In this document: piece after piece, positions 19,346 to 32,693 of the stretch
How positions within the stretch are numbered: the first letter of the stretch is position 1
How the letters are laid out: every line of letters begins with the position of its first letter
DNA from: Bretschneidera sinensis
Lineage: Eukaryota; Streptophyta; Magnoliopsida; Brassicales; Akaniaceae
NCBI GenBank assembly: GCA_023935145.1
Contig: CM043698.1
Span: 18,231,001 to 18,295,000, forward strand
Length of the DNA: 64,000 nucleotides
Direction of reading: 5' to 3'
The notes under the pieces: model-generated
Told to the model about the DNA's origin: nothing
Seen by the model: only the letters and a program-made list of their open reading frames with translations
The model's database searches: none
Made by a program: the position numbers and the translations under genes

Positions 19346-22300
19346 CTAGAGAAGGAAGTTATCTATCATGTGGAAGACCACATCAACACCATCAGAATTG
19401 AGCCAGTAGCTCTTAACCTGAACACACAAAGGAGCAGATGACAGAAAATTAGAAATCAATAATGGACTAAATCATCAAGAATTGGTCAGTGGTCATTGGT
19501 TTGAAGAACCAAACTAGACATAGGTTACTATGAATTAAGAAATACATACAGAATAAATCAAACTTCTCAAAATAATGACACACATACACTTGCGATAAAG
19601 TACTATAATTCTAGCCAAAATAACTCATGGCAAATGGCTAACCATTAGGAATTGGTCTGACAACCTAGTTCATTTGTTGTGTTATTTCCATTTATCATTA
19701 TAGTTCAATACTTTAGCAGCGTAAATTGTTTTATTCAATAATCTACTGAGTCCTAAATAAAGTGTAGTTAAGTAGTCAAATAATATTTTAGAAAATCGTA
19801 AGGTAAGCATATTATGCAGGCTTCTACTGACAAGATTATTTTCATGAGATACCTTATGGCAATAATGTTTCCATAAGTTCATGCTCAATTTTTTTCCATT
19901 TGACCTTTTCCCCAACTTCCATCCAATTCAGACGTAGAAACCAAAATTTCCCCCCTCATTGCTAGCTTCTTTAAGATAAGATCCTTGACTGAAAGTAATT
20001 TCCCTTTTTTATCTTCTATATTTGATCATGCACATAACATGTTAATAAATTTCGGAGCAACTAGTTAATTCCTGTACTCCTAAGCATTTTGCTAACCACA
20101 GAGCAAATTTACATTTCTAAAGAATCATTAAAAGAAATGGCTAGAAATAAGAATTACTTTTCATCAACCTTGCAGAAGTCGAAATGTAACCTTCAATTAT
20201 TAGTACATAACACTAAAATCTTTGAGAGAGAAAAAAAATATGGAGAACAAGTAGAAAGGAGAGAAGAAAATAAGAAGACAAGAAATAAAGATGGTGCCGA
20301 TCACTGAAGAATCACAGATCCCCTAATTCTGTATTATTCATCGATGACTGCACTGAGTTCCAAAAGATAAGAGAGCGCTCTTATATAGGCACCAAAACCC
20401 AATCAAAGAAGGAAACAAAAAATAAATTCCTAATAATAATAAAATCCAATCCTAATAGGAAATCCTTAATTTCTAATCCTTCGCCTATGATAATCTGTCT
20501 AAAATCCTTGATTGGCATTCCATTATTCTCCCCCAAAAGAACTTGACTCCAGACTCCAGAGAGTGAAACTGTAGATACCAATCCAAAAACTCAGAATCCA
20601 TGTTACGAAACTCATCTTCTGAAATTCAATATCTGGACAACCTCTCCTTCGAACAAGGTACCAATGAATATGAAGTACTAATCATGGGTTCTAGATAGAC
20701 TTACTAACACTATCGGTGTAGGTTAGTAATTAGGGACCTGTTATGATTGGAATTTTATTAATATTTGGGTTTTTATCTTTTATTTGCGCATGAGGCAGGT
20801 TGGTAGAGCTGTTCTCAGCAGCATGTTGAATCGATGTCTGCTCAGTTGCTACATTGATGTAGAACAAGTAGAAAGAAGGGAAGAATAATGAAGATGACAA
20901 AAAAAAACAAAAAGGGTGCACTCAACAGATATCCCAATTCTATATTATTATGGATGACTGCACTGGTAAATCTGTCTAAAATTCTTGATTGGTACTCCAT
21001 GAGAAAAAGAGAGAGAGAGACAGGCGTGTCCATCTAGAAAGCGAAGTTTCTAAACATAAGACCAAAGAATATGGCATTTTAGAAGTTTATGCAGAAAGTG
21101 GTGATATAGTAGAAATTTCAATTAGCTACAGAACTTGCCTGAATGGTATTGTGAGCAATATATCGTTGTTTACTTTTGTGAAAGCTAACATCCACACGTT
21201 CCCAAGATACTTGAGTGAGACCTCTGATCATCTCATCTACATATAAGAAAATAAATTGATGTATAATGAAGATCAAACACGATGGCCATGAAATTCATTA
21301 TAAGGCACGGCAAGAACAAGTATAATAGCAAAACACTGAAGGACATAATGAATTGAACATGAATGATCTGATACTATATTTTTGCAGCAACTAATAGAAA
21401 AAGAAAAATGGAAAACATGGTTAAAAAAGAAGAATCTATGGTAACCAAACAAAACATCTATTTAGCATTTAGCAATCGTGAGAAATACCTCGTCAAAATA
21501 TCAATTGAAGATGGCATTTGTTAGCTTAAAAAACTAAAAATGATTTAACACTTCCACACAAATTTTGCAATAAAATTAGCTATTCAGCTAGTTAACTATA
21601 GCAGAATTAGCTATTTTACATCACAGTTTATCTTAATCTGAAAGCCCTATGATTACCATTAGAGTGGAAAATGATGAGTAGGATAGAAGCGACAAGTTGT
21701 ATCTCCTCTTTGTAGTGTGGTTCTTTACGCACGTATATTAATTTTTTTTTTCTCCTTTTTAACGAAATACTTTTGATAAGACACATATTACAAGGGAAAA
21801 TTTGCAAATTGTTCTTTCAGAGTTTGGTCTTTCTTCTAGTATTTGTAATAACATAGCATCTACTTACCACTTTACCAATTTATGAAAATAAAACATTTCA
21901 TCATGTCCAGCATCAAATAAGACCAACCAATAAAAGCTTTCTAAGAAAATAGTGCAATTTTGTACTCAATTAACATAAAAATTCAATGAAATTGCCAAAA
22001 GCTGAGCAGTCCAAAAATGAGAACTTCAACAAACCTTCCAAGTCAGTTGTTTGGTATTCAGCAACAGAAGATGGCTCATTATGGATATTGTCAGTAGTTT
22101 CACGTTCCACGTATACAATATGTGGATATTTCTCATCTGTTGCAAGAAGATTGGACTGGAAATCAGAAGAAACAAGAGTTAATCTAGTAGATTTAACATT
22201 ATAGAATGTACCTCTGATGTCACACATAAAAGTAGATATGGAAATAGAGAAACCTCACCTTTGGGAGCTCATGTTGACGTCGGATTGATGATGTCCTCCA

Positions 22301-25300
22301 CCCAACAATATCTTAATGATTAGTGAAGACAAACAATATCTCACATAAAGGAGAAGACAAAACCTGACGTACAAATACGATATCCACACTTCAAAGGCTA
22401 GCCTTGATCTGAAAAGGATACGGTCATAATTTGCATTTGCATATGCCACACGGCGCTTAAAAGCACGTAAAGCTGATCTATACAAGTCATAAAAAAAAGA
22501 TATATTACTTCATGTGTAGTTTTTGAAAATAAATGTTGGGGCAAGTGGTAATACTGTTCAGAACAGATTAAAACTAACATGAATTTTAGGTCATCAGAAT
22601 CATTAACCATTCGAAGCAGGAGAGGAGGTTTCCCATCATCATTATCAGTTAGGAAGAGATGCTTTCCAGACCTCCCAACGATCAAGTGTGCAGTTTTAGA
22701 TGCTCTTCTCTCAAGAAAAGGAAGACCACAGAGAAATGGGAGCTGTGAGAACAAAGAAAAAATACTTTTAAAAGACACTGTTTGATTTGTTATTCACTAT
22801 ACACACAGATCAATCAATATAAACAAGGAAAACGCATTTTTGCAGAAAAGATTTCCAAACATAGCATGTTTATAGCAAACACTATGAATTTCTTCAAGGT
22901 GCAACCTCAACTTGTGATTACCAAGCATGCAAAGCTTCCTTAAGTTTCTATTTTGCGGGGATTCTAAGGCATCCTTCCAGGTAATTTCGGATAAAATAAT
23001 AATTCATAAAACTGCAAATATTTTCCTCATATAAACTGGCAGATATACTTTTCCTTGATGCTTTAACATTGTAAAAAGAGTGAAGAAGTTGAACCATCAT
23101 TTAATGATCAGAAAATTAAATTAAAAAAACAGAAGAAGGGAAGCATTTTCATTGGACAAAAACTTTTATATGCAGGTATGCATGCAATTTAATTGTATGT
23201 AAAATTATCAAAATGTCAAACTAATGTGAAAGGCATGCTTATACCTGCTTATGCCCCCTTGAACCAAGATGTGGGGTTGCAAATGTTATGAAGTTCATTG
23301 GTTCTAATCCAGCAACTCTAACCTTGTAAGGCTGCTCCAGGCATTGCATTGAATAATTTAGATTTTTTTGTGAGGAGTTCGCGGAAAAACCTGTGGGATC
23401 CAACTTCGGAGGATGATCATATAGCCTCCCAATAGCATACCTTGCAACAAGACCCCCTAGGGAGTGAGCCACAAAGGAAATCTTCCGCACCTCAGGCCTA
23501 TGACTGACAACAGACAAAACCTGCATAAGATAAAAATCAAGAACTCTCAAATTACTGATTATCAAAACAAAGTTACCCATGAAAGTATATTGAAGTAGAG
23601 TCCAATATACTATGGCATGCTAGAAACTGGAGGATCAAGATATAATTACCAAATACCTCTTCAGCTAACCTTTCACCCATCAAATCGACACCATCAAATG
23701 TCAATTTGGAAGAGTTGCATTCGCTGCCTGCTCCAGAAAACAAAAGAAAAATGATAAAAACAACTTTATCATTATCAAGTATTAACATATAAAAGACCCA
23801 CACAGGCACTGCATAGCATATGGAGAAGCAATAAAAATAATATTCCCAATGATCAGTATCTTCACTTCACAGCAAAATGAACATTTAGCATATCTGAATA
23901 GTGAATGGAATTAGCTTTTCTCAATTGAGCTAAAGATCAGATGAGTGGAATTTATTAAATAAATGAACTTTCTATGTTACTTCTCCAATGTCCAGCTTTT
24001 GTCAAAATTGTTTAACTTACGCAAGATATTTGAGAGGCTATATCATTCAAAATGTTCACTTCAGCAAGCATTTACCCTAACCAGAAAGAGGCACATGGTA
24101 TACAAGTTATTTTTTTTGGATAAAGTTAGTAAAATAAAAGAAAAAAGTAATTATTTGTGAAGGAATGTTGAATATTTAGTACAGGAAACAGGTGATGTTT
24201 GGGAAGGAACATAACAAAAAACAGAGGAGACTGTTTAGGGCAGTGGGAGAATGGGAATAAAGAAAGCATGTTAGAATTTTACGATAACGATAATTATAAC
24301 TTTTAGCTACTCAAAACATTACCATGTTAATTATTTCTTAATATAATCTATTGAGGTCTTCTTAAAAATAGAAATCTTGTTCATTCTATATTAGTATAAA
24401 TTTAATGCCGTCCTCTATATCACTTGTCCAAATTTAATTGATAAAATAGCACCATAAATCTGACCCCAGGGTTTCCAAGTTTTGGCCAGTTTCAGTAAAA
24501 TTCCAGGACTTATTGGCACTTTTTTATTACTTTATGGCAAAGTCCAATTAAGTTTGTTTTATTTCCAGCTGAACTGGCACCATGCATATATTACATATAT
24601 GAAGAAATCATCAACGATACCTAGAGACAGATTTATATGACTAGGAAACTATAACAGCCAAGCTCGCCCCAAATACCCCATCTAGTTCTTTATGGTCGCG
24701 AATTGTGGGCATAGGATGGAAGGTTACTGAGAACTAAGGCATTTTGCACCAAAGGCTCAATTATTTCAATGACACAAGAAGCACCACTTCAATAGTAACT
24801 ATGAATAACAGAAGAAGTTGGAACAATCTTTGCCCACACATGGTTTAATTGTGCCTGGGGAATGCTAAAGTGAGGTTAGAAGAAAAGATATTCAGAAGAA
24901 GTCTTCAGTAGCTGGGAGAAAATTCTGTCATTTACGATCTCCAATAGTTCTTTGCACAAGCTCAATGGTAAATTCTCCGAAGAGTCTTGAAGTGAATAAC
25001 AAAGGAATGAGGTCACTTCTTTGAATAATCCATCAACAAGCTTTAAGCCCGACCTCTAACACCAAGGATAGATAACAGATGCATCAAAACTTGTCAAACA
25101 AAAAAGAAAACTCATCTTGGCTTCTTCACAAATCATTCCATGTATCCCTTTTCCTTTGCTGGCATCTCCACGGTCTTCAATATTAATCTCTTTATGAATG
25201 AAAATAAAAACTTGTTCAAGTGTACAATATCCAAGGTTTTCTTGAAGGCCAATGTATGACCATAAAATGAAGTTCAAACACCTCTCTTTTTTGGATGAAT

Positions 25301-28300
25301 AAAAAGAATCAAACACCTCTTGGTTGATAGATGAATGATATCCTCCGTTCCAAAAATTGTGTCGATCTTGTAATTTCACATAGTTTAAGGAAATATTTTA
25401 GTTTCCAAAAATATCATTTGAGACCTTTGTGGGAACCTTGTGGACAATTAATATAGAGTTGGTATACTTGGTATAACAAAAAACATTAAGGGTATTTCTG
25501 GAAAAATGAATAAAATTATACGCTACTTTAGGGAAGTGGACAAATATCTTGGACACCATTTTGGAAAGGTGAACAATTTTTTTGGGATGGAGAGAGTAAT
25601 ATATTAAAACATGCTATGAAGAAGGGGGCATAAATCTAGTACAAATGTGGCATGCAAGAAACTGAGCACCAAGAAAATTTTAGACAAGACGACAAGAACT
25701 AGCTCCTAAACTCTGTAACGTCAGGGAACTTCATGAGTGAACCTCTAAAAGCAAATTCTGTATATCATCAAACTCCATGAAAAAGACAGATATCACTTAC
25801 AAATCAAGAAATTGAAAAAAAAAAAAGAAGATATTTAACTAGCACACTCTTGTATTATAAAGAATTTCATATGCACAAGGAAAAACATGAGTCGGGGACC
25901 ACATTTGACAAGAAACACTCACGGTGCACAATTATTTTATCAGGGAGCTTCTTAACAAACTGCTCCGCAGCATATTTCCAATCTGCAGCACTGAACACAA
26001 GAAAAATGCATGTTAGCTTTTTTCCCCATATGCAGAAACAGCTTTGCAAAATGACAATAATCTAACAGGGAAAAAGTCTTAGGCAAGTCAAATTGAGGCT
26101 GATGGGAGGGAAGACCTGTCCAAAAAACTTCTGACATAGAAGTTAAAGAAATGATTTTTTTTATATCTGTTCCTATAATCTTGTGACTACTGGACCTTAG
26201 AAAATTGAAATTTTTGCAACATATGCGTAATGCAGGAATGATAAGGGTTTTATTCAGCACTACAGCAAAGATATACAGTTAATATGAAGAGCAGGGATAT
26301 TTTGGCCATCTACATATGAATTAAAAAGATAAGGGTTTTATATATTTTAAATCATTTGAAGGCAATGTATAATATTATTTTTATAATTATTTAACTATTT
26401 TCTTTTTAATTCATATATAATTTTTTAATTCCTTAATCCTTATATAATATTTATAGGTATTTTTTTCTCTAATACAAAAGATAAAATTAAATACAAAGGG
26501 ATTTTGGTTTACCACTTGAATATATGAAACAAGAACCTACATTTTACACTCCGACTAGGCATCTAATTCCCCCTAACTTATCATGAAGACGTTAAAAGAG
26601 TAAAAGACTCAAGTGAAAGCAGACTTAAAAGATAAAAGGAGATCAAAGCAGGTGTAAGTTCAACGGAATGCATAGTCTGGTAAATTATTATTCATGTTCC
26701 TTCAAAGTTTTTTTTTGGATAAGTAAAAGTATAGTATGAAAAGGCACCAAGAGGGTGCAACCCATTTACAAGGACACTAGGTGCAAGAAAAAGACTTAAT
26801 GAACTCTACAAAATGAAGATCATTTACACAAAAATCCCCCTTGACCCAAAAAATAAGAAGGTTAAGCCAACCCCCTTTAAAAGAAGCACTATCTTTTTCC
26901 ACATAATCAAAGGCTCTCCTATTTCTCTCTAACCAACTTGTCCACGTAATTGGGAGAGGAATCAAAGAAAACACTTTCCTTTTTTCATTGGAAGCATGAA
27001 TACCACTCCAAGCCCAAAGTTCATTGAGGATAGACCCGGCACACACCCAAGAAAGACCCAACTTTTGAAGATTGTCAATGGTCAAAATTCTTTCCCAAGA
27101 TACTTCCCAAGCAAAGAAAGCCACCTTAAAAGGAGCGCAAGTCTTCCATATAACTTTCCAAGGGAACTTTGGAATGTTCCTTCAAAGTTCAATATTTCCT
27201 TTAAAGTCAAATAGTATTTGTTAACTTTTAGCAGTTGCGGGTACTTTGTTAGCTACAGAATTTTCTACACTTTTCAAAACCTTTAAGGCCACATATTTTC
27301 ACTAAGCTTTAGCAACAAATCAATCGGAAGAGTTATCATCGAAACCCACTTTAGTTACCACCCAAAAACTCTGCAAATTAATTTTCAAATGCCAGCAACT
27401 AAGAGTCCCTAGATTTCAACCTTGTACTTTGCAATTCAATATAAACCCCAGCTTCCCTTTTCTGCTAAGTGAAACCTCTAGAGATAACATTCTTTTCTCT
27501 AAAACAGAGCCTGCCATGTATCTATTAGTACTCATCTGCATCGACCCATGGCTCCATAAGTCAAAAGTAGCATTCCGTACCAGCTCCAATCTATATGATG
27601 CAATATTTTGTATATCATTTTACACCAATGGCATATCGACAAGCTAGCTTTTTGGTTATGCCTGGGTGGTGAGATGATGATGATCATACTACATAGATGT
27701 CCTATCGATTTGTGATGGTAACAGTCAAAATGATTCAGTGTCATTGGTAATGATGTTAATGATGCCATGATGGTGGTATTGGTAGTGATGTCATCAACAA
27801 TCGCTCTACTGGTGACCAGTATTGGTGCTGGAAGCGTCACTACTAGTAATTAAGTGATTTCCGTTACAAATCTAGCATGTGATAATCAAAAACCTTAATC
27901 TTCAAATTTAATAGCAGAACTGCTATGCAACATCAGAAAAATAAACTCCAAAAAAGTTAAGTTCTAAAAATAAACAATTTATCAAACAAACATATGATAA
28001 TCTAAAACTCTATTTTTACACTCCTTCTGGATCTAAATGAATTGAGAAAAGAATTCATTTGCAAATGAATTAAAATGAAAGTTTTCATGTTTGGCTTTCT
28101 AATATTATTAGAATGTTTGAAATAAATGAGATTAAATCTAATGATTAGGTTCAATCTCATTTAATTGTCAATTAAACTATATGAGAGAGTTTTGCTCAAC
28201 ATAATTTTTTTTCTTCATCTTGTGAAATTCAATTGCAAATACTCTCCACAGTGAATTCATTTAGAAACGTCCAAACATACTCTTAATTATTATGCACTTG

Positions 28301-28811
28301 ATAAGCTTATCAAATATAACTTCAAATTTAGTTATACTCCCAAACCATAACTAACTAACTCGCAAGGAACCACCATAAGCTTAGCTCAATTCCCAAAGGT
28401 TCCAATTACTTCAGTCTTTACCAAAAAAAAAGCAAAACATTTTAATATATAAATATAAAAAAAAAGGAGGCAATACCTGCCAATGATGCCATTAACCATG
28501 ATCACAAGATGTTCAGGAGAGGCCTTGGACTCCATAGCGGCGGCGTCGAAAACATCCTCGCCGCCGCTATCAAGCTCCACTCTCAGTCCCTTTCTCGGGT
28601 TCTCCTTGAAACAACCGCCGGCCATTCTGCGGGCCCACTCCATCCTCGACTGATCCAATGATATAGCTAATTCGACCCCGAATCTTGGCCTTGAACGCAA
28701 CCCTTGACTGAAGCAAACCGATTGACCGGAGTATCGGGGAATCGGGGTCGGATTCGGGGCTTGGTTAGGGCCCGGGTTTGCGGTTCGGAGCGGGAAAATG
28801 GGGGCGATCAT
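19346..28811 (-). CDS. DUF676-type alpha/beta hydrolase (putative lipase/serine esterase)
   Basis: Inferred exons in coding order: 28811-28477, 25990-25923, 23727-23657, 23520-23245, 22742-22579, 22477-22422, 22311-22259, 22155-22035, 21236-21139 and 19417-19346; phases agree and give 437 residues. The fold is recognised by LVIMVNGIIG (oxyanion region, exon 1), the nucleophile elbow FVAHSLGGLVARYAIGRLYD (exon 4), TFATPHLGS, and C-terminal motifs RVDVSFHKSKQRYIAHNTIQ and WLNSDGVDVVFHMIDNFLL. Related plant proteins are annotated as ROG1-like lipases, probably acting on acyl-lipid esters; substrate and location cannot be read here. The first ~45 residues are Pro- and Arg-rich and of unclear role. 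Intron 9 has a GC donor (CAG|GCAAGT) with an AG acceptor. Introns 1, 2 and 9 hold transposable elements. Confidence 0.88.
20238..20999 (-). mobile_element. Gypsy-type LTR pair with a short internal remnant, in hydrolase intron 9
   Basis: The left copy (20238-20523) and a shortened right copy (20862-20999) share 'gaacaagtagaaag', 'attctatattatt...gatgactgcactg', 'aatctgtctaaaat' and 'cttgattgg'. The right copy lacks about 150 bp between the 'gcactg' and 'taaatctg' blocks. On the minus strand a purine tract (TTTTGGGGGAGAA) precedes the left LTR. The left LTR resembles those of the 16396-18736 relic, so both may be one family. The internal part (20524-20861) has no recognisable gag or pol. Confidence 0.6.
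23728..25922. other. Intron 2 of the hydrolase gene (2.2 kb)
   Basis: Spliced between AG|GCAGCGAATGC (exon 3) and CACC|GTGAGT (exon 2). Apart from the Stowaway-like MITE at 25342-25596 nothing recognisable is present. Confidence 0.7.
25342..25596. mobile_element. Stowaway-like MITE (Tc1/mariner type)
   Basis: 255 bp between TA dinucleotides (25340-25341 and 25597-25598). The left end TCCTCCGTTCCAAAAATTGT and the reverse complement of the right end, beginning CTCTCTCCATCCCAAAAAAA, are imperfect inverted copies of the Stowaway consensus start. No coding capacity. It lies in intron 2 of the hydrolase gene. Confidence 0.7.
26710..27173 (-). mobile_element. 5'-truncated L1-type LINE in hydrolase intron 1
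   Basis: On the minus strand 27124-26777 encodes the end of an L1-type ORF2: FFAWEVSWERILTIDNLQ (start of the zf-RVT region) and TSWLERNRRAFDYVE, followed by a stop, a short 3' tail and a terminal A run (T run at 26708-26716 on the plus strand). The Cys/His-bearing middle of the zf-RVT region is missing, so the copy is internally deleted as well as 5'-truncated. It is flanked by a perfect 16-bp duplication, atgttccttcaaagtt, at 26694-26709 and 27174-27189. It shares the orientation of the host gene. Confidence 0.88.
28013..28282. mobile_element. Possible MITE in hydrolase intron 1
   Basis: The left side 'ggatctaaatgaattgag' and the right side 'gtgaattcatttagaaacg' are inverted copies, and 'ttcatttgcaaatgaatt' and 'gaaattcaattgcaaata' add further imperfect symmetry. 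Ends and target duplication are not clear. Confidence 0.3.
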
Positions 28812-30196
28812 GTGGAGAGGAGCATGGAGGAGGGGAGGGGAACTGGAGACAATTATTTTTTTGAAGGAATTTTTCTTGGGTATAGCGTGAGTAATAGACG
28901 TTAGATGAGAGATACCCGACTTTTTCCTGTCAGTCGAAAAGTGTACAGTTACGGAGGCAAATGGATGCGGCGGTTACAGTAACAGCATTTTATGAGAAGT
29001 ATTTTTCTCGTTGTTCGGGACTGGACAGCAATTCATTACTTTTTTCAGATACTAATAGTATTTTATAATTTTTAATAATTTTATGATTAGATTTAAATGA
29101 TAAAATAAATAAATAAATATTATAAAAATGTAAAATTTTACAAGGAATGCATTGATTGTTATCTCTAGAAAAAACATTAGCAAAAATACGTGCAAAACAA
29201 AAGTATTCTATAAAATTTTTAAGATTTATTTATAATTTTATATCTTTATCAAGTGAAAATTTTTAAATTAAAATTATTAAAAAGATATAAATTCTATTAA
29301 AATTAATAAAATAATTAAATCAAAAATAATATTTTTTCAGCACTTAAATTCTCATTTGAGAGTTATTTAATCAGAAAAATTCTAGTACCTCTTATTCTAC
29401 GTAAAATACCAAAGATCTCGTTTTTCTCGCCAGCGAAATACTTGAGAACCTAAACAATATTGGTTCCTTTGCCTCATGACCAACCAGTTGGTTTGAAAGG
29501 AACAACTGACAATAACTTTCTTTGGCAATTTACATAAAACTTAAGTATGAACCCTTTCTCTTGTAACAGCTAGTGAAACAACTACTTTTTCGATCCAAAG
29601 GTGTTCTGTTCTCTTCAATTATTTTTATTTTTGTTAAAACAATTAAATATGCAAATGTTGTAGGCAGCTTGATTAGTATGAATAATTTTGATATCATGTG
29701 ATAAATATGTAACGTCACATTATCATTTAATTTTTATTAAATTTTTAATATTTGTTAATATCATGAAATACGTTTGTAATTTATATATAAAAATAAAAAA
29801 AAATATATTTTAAAATTTTAAAATATATTTATATTTTGATAAATTAAAATTTATTTTTATGTTTTAATTATAATTACAACAAATTTTTTTGAATTTAAAA
29901 CTCGAACAAACCATCCGAATAGTTTGGACGATATATTTCAAAGTAAACATTTCCATTGACGAGCATTCAAAAGTCATTTAAAACGCCTATGGCACCACAT
30001 GTTGAAAATGGTTATAAATATGTCCAAAACACCCCTTAGCATTTGGCATTGACGTGAAATGGCAAAAATGCCATTGTAAACATGTGAATGGCACATGTTT
30101 CCTTTTAATGTTTTCTCTCTTGTTATACAACAGCACCATGGCCACAGGGGCAAACTAGACCATGGCTGGGGCTCAAATTTTAGAAAATAAACTAAA
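28812..30196. other. Upstream region of the hydrolase gene
   Basis: The first 200 bp are GC-richer and probably hold the promoter and leader of the minus-strand hydrolase. The rest is AT-rich without recognised features. Confidence 0.45.
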
Positions 30197-31545
30197 GGTA
30201 AATTACTTTTTCGTTTCTGAGTGTATCCCTAATTACGGTTTAATCATTTCATTTTCAAAAAATACAAACTTATCCCGCAGCCAGAATTTATCAGAAATCT
30301 CTGTATTGAAAGTACAAAGAGCTTACGTCAACTAGCTTCATGCCATGACCTGCACAGACAGGTCAGAATTTTTTAAATAATACCCCAAATACCCTTTTGT
30401 CAGTTGCAATTTAATTAATTATTTTCTTTTTATATCTCCGCGCCACCCACCCACTCTGCTTCCTCGCTTCATATTCTTCCCACCGTCTTCTTCCCAATTC
30501 TTTTCCAGACGAAAACGCATAACCTTCTTATTTTTATTTATTTATTTATTTCTTCCCCATTTCTTCTTCATTTTGCTTTCTCTCCATTTATTTCAGCCCC
30601 ACCATTTTGCCAGCAGCCAACGTAAGAAAGCTATCTTAACTCTTTTCTACTTCCAGATCTGCTCTGCAACTCAGTAGTATTATAATGGATGGTCTAAAAA
30701 CCCATTTCAAGAACTGATTAGATGATAACAGCCAATGTGAAATATCAAAATGGACGAAAGCAATAATCTTGACCCAAAAAAGAGGAAAATAAAATAGCCC
30801 CCAAAGATTAATCAGTTTTTTTTTTTTGTATCGCTCTTGACTGATGAAAACGAAGACTAAAAAAAATTAGCTTTATTTTATGATCACGGATCCATTTTCA
30901 ATTTTACAACAATTCCACAACATCCCATTTCCTTGAAATTTGAAAATCAAATAAAAAAAAAAAAGCATTCATGCCAACAATTTCTTTCTTGGTACAACAA
31001 CCCAAACAAATAAAAAAAACCAAAAGAATGAGCTCTTTCAAAGTACACCTACAGCTACAAGAATCCCCAAATACCAAGATGACCCATCTCACTACTACCC
31101 ACCACACCACCGTTCTCCTCCACTCAACTTCTCACATACCTTTCATTCTTTCAACACCATCAACCCATCCTTCGCATGCCCCTGTAAGGTCCTCACCAAC
31201 CTGATTGCAGGGCCCTACAATATCAATCGAGAACAATATGGAAGAAAGGGATGGAGGAGATGAAGTGGCTGAACAGAGCACTTAGATGATTTTGGGAGGA
31301 AAATTTTATTAGATAAAGATGGGGGAGATGCAGATAGAGCTAAAGAAAGAGAGAAACTGAAAAAAAAAATGTTATTAGAGAGAGAGAACTGTGAGAGAGA
31401 AGTGAGTGGAAGTGGTTAATTAGAGGCAGTTGAGTCTTTTAGACGATGAGGATTAAAATCTATATTTTTATAAATGAAAAGAATAATCTGCAATTAGGTG
31501 AACTTCAAGAACTAAAAAGTGATTTACCTAAGCCTAATCCTATAT
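30197..31545. mobile_element. Candidate TIR element with gene-like interior
   Basis: The left end (aaggtaaattactttttcg, then ccctaattacggtttaat) and the reverse complement of the right end (taggtaaatcactttttag, then acctaattgcagattatt) match over about 50 bp with substitutions. The 1.35 kb interior is unlike the flanks: C/T-rich leader-like DNA at about 30430-30600 and a GA-rich stretch at 31320-31400. No transposase frame and no certain target duplication. Confidence 0.4.
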
Positions 31546-32082
31546 TTTATTTTGACCCAGCCAAATAATTCTTGAAATTGTCTGCTCTGCCCTAGGAGTA
31601 TCATTTGTTATATGAATTCTAAATTAAATCATTCAAGATATATTTTAATTATAATTATGAAAAGTTTTACTGTTGTCCATTCAAAGGGTATTGCATCAAT
31701 TTTTGTTGATGGACATTTAACCATAGGATGGAGTTGCCCAAGTTTTGAACTAAAAAAGTGATTTGTATAATTATTAGTAAAACACAATAATGAAGTTATA
31801 ATTTATGGTCAAATATGATAAATATAGTTATAATTTATTTTAATAAATATCATGGTTATGAAATCATCTTTGGGAATATGTTTGGTAGAATTTGTAAAGT
31901 AGTTTATGAAATGATATATGTATTTAAAAATTTTGAATTTATTTCAAAAAAATGGTTTTTACTATTGTTATATTAAACATTAAACAATTTACAATTTTAT
32001 TGTTATTTTATTATAAATTATTTTAAAAATTATAAATTATTTCTATTGCTAAGTTAAACGAGATCTTTTAATACTAAAAATA

Positions 32083-32160
32083 GTTAGTGGTTGGACATTT
32101 CTTTACGCCAAAGCGTACGGGTCCGAATCTCTCAACTTTTGTGACGCAAAATAAAAAAAT
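32083..32160 (+). mobile_element. SINE-like fragment
   Basis: A box-A-like 'tagtggttggacatt' is followed about 25 bp later by a box-B-like 'gggtccgaatctc' and an A-rich tail ('aaaataaaaaaataaa'). The spacing is tolerable for a tRNA-derived SINE, but the body is short. Low confidence. Confidence 0.3.
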
Positions 32161-32589
32161 AAATATTATTTAAGCTTTTAAGTTTGAAACATGTATCACA
32201 ACCATACATCTTATATTTTAATTAATTTATGTATATTTTATGAAATTGTTTTTTACTAAAAAAAATTATTATTACTAATATGCTAATACATTATACCCCA
32301 TCATTTTCTAGAAAGAACCATGGTGGGCACATTGTCCCATAATACAAACAAAGAGAACTCACGGGCACAATAGAAGCCAATGTTCACGAGACATCTTCAA
32401 ATTCAATCATAGGTTATACCGTCCAAAAATGCCACAGACCAACAATCCACATGTATAATATACTGTCCAATTAACAACATAGAAAATAATCCAATTTTGT
32501 TTTGATTGGAACTTATGATCCACACTCCTTAACCGCATTTGGTCACACTTCTCCACACAAAAGAACCAACCATATCTTCTTGAAATCCA

Positions 32590-32595
32590 TATAAA
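32590..32595 (+). promoter_or_regulatory. TATA box of the PR-1-like gene
   Basis: The sequence tataaa within 'ccatataaagg' lies about 100 bp before the ATG at 32694, a normal distance for a plant TATA box plus a short leader. Confidence 0.5.
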
Positions 32596-32693
32596 GGAAT
32601 AGACTTCCAAAATTTAGTGCCAAAAACCAAGTTAAGACCAAACCGTCTCTCTTTGTTCTACCAGTAGTAACTACTACAATTCCACTATTTTTC

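Noticed and set aside
27532..27840. Overlapping frames in hydrolase intron 1
   Set aside because: They follow GAT/ATG-rich simple sequence and show no domain.
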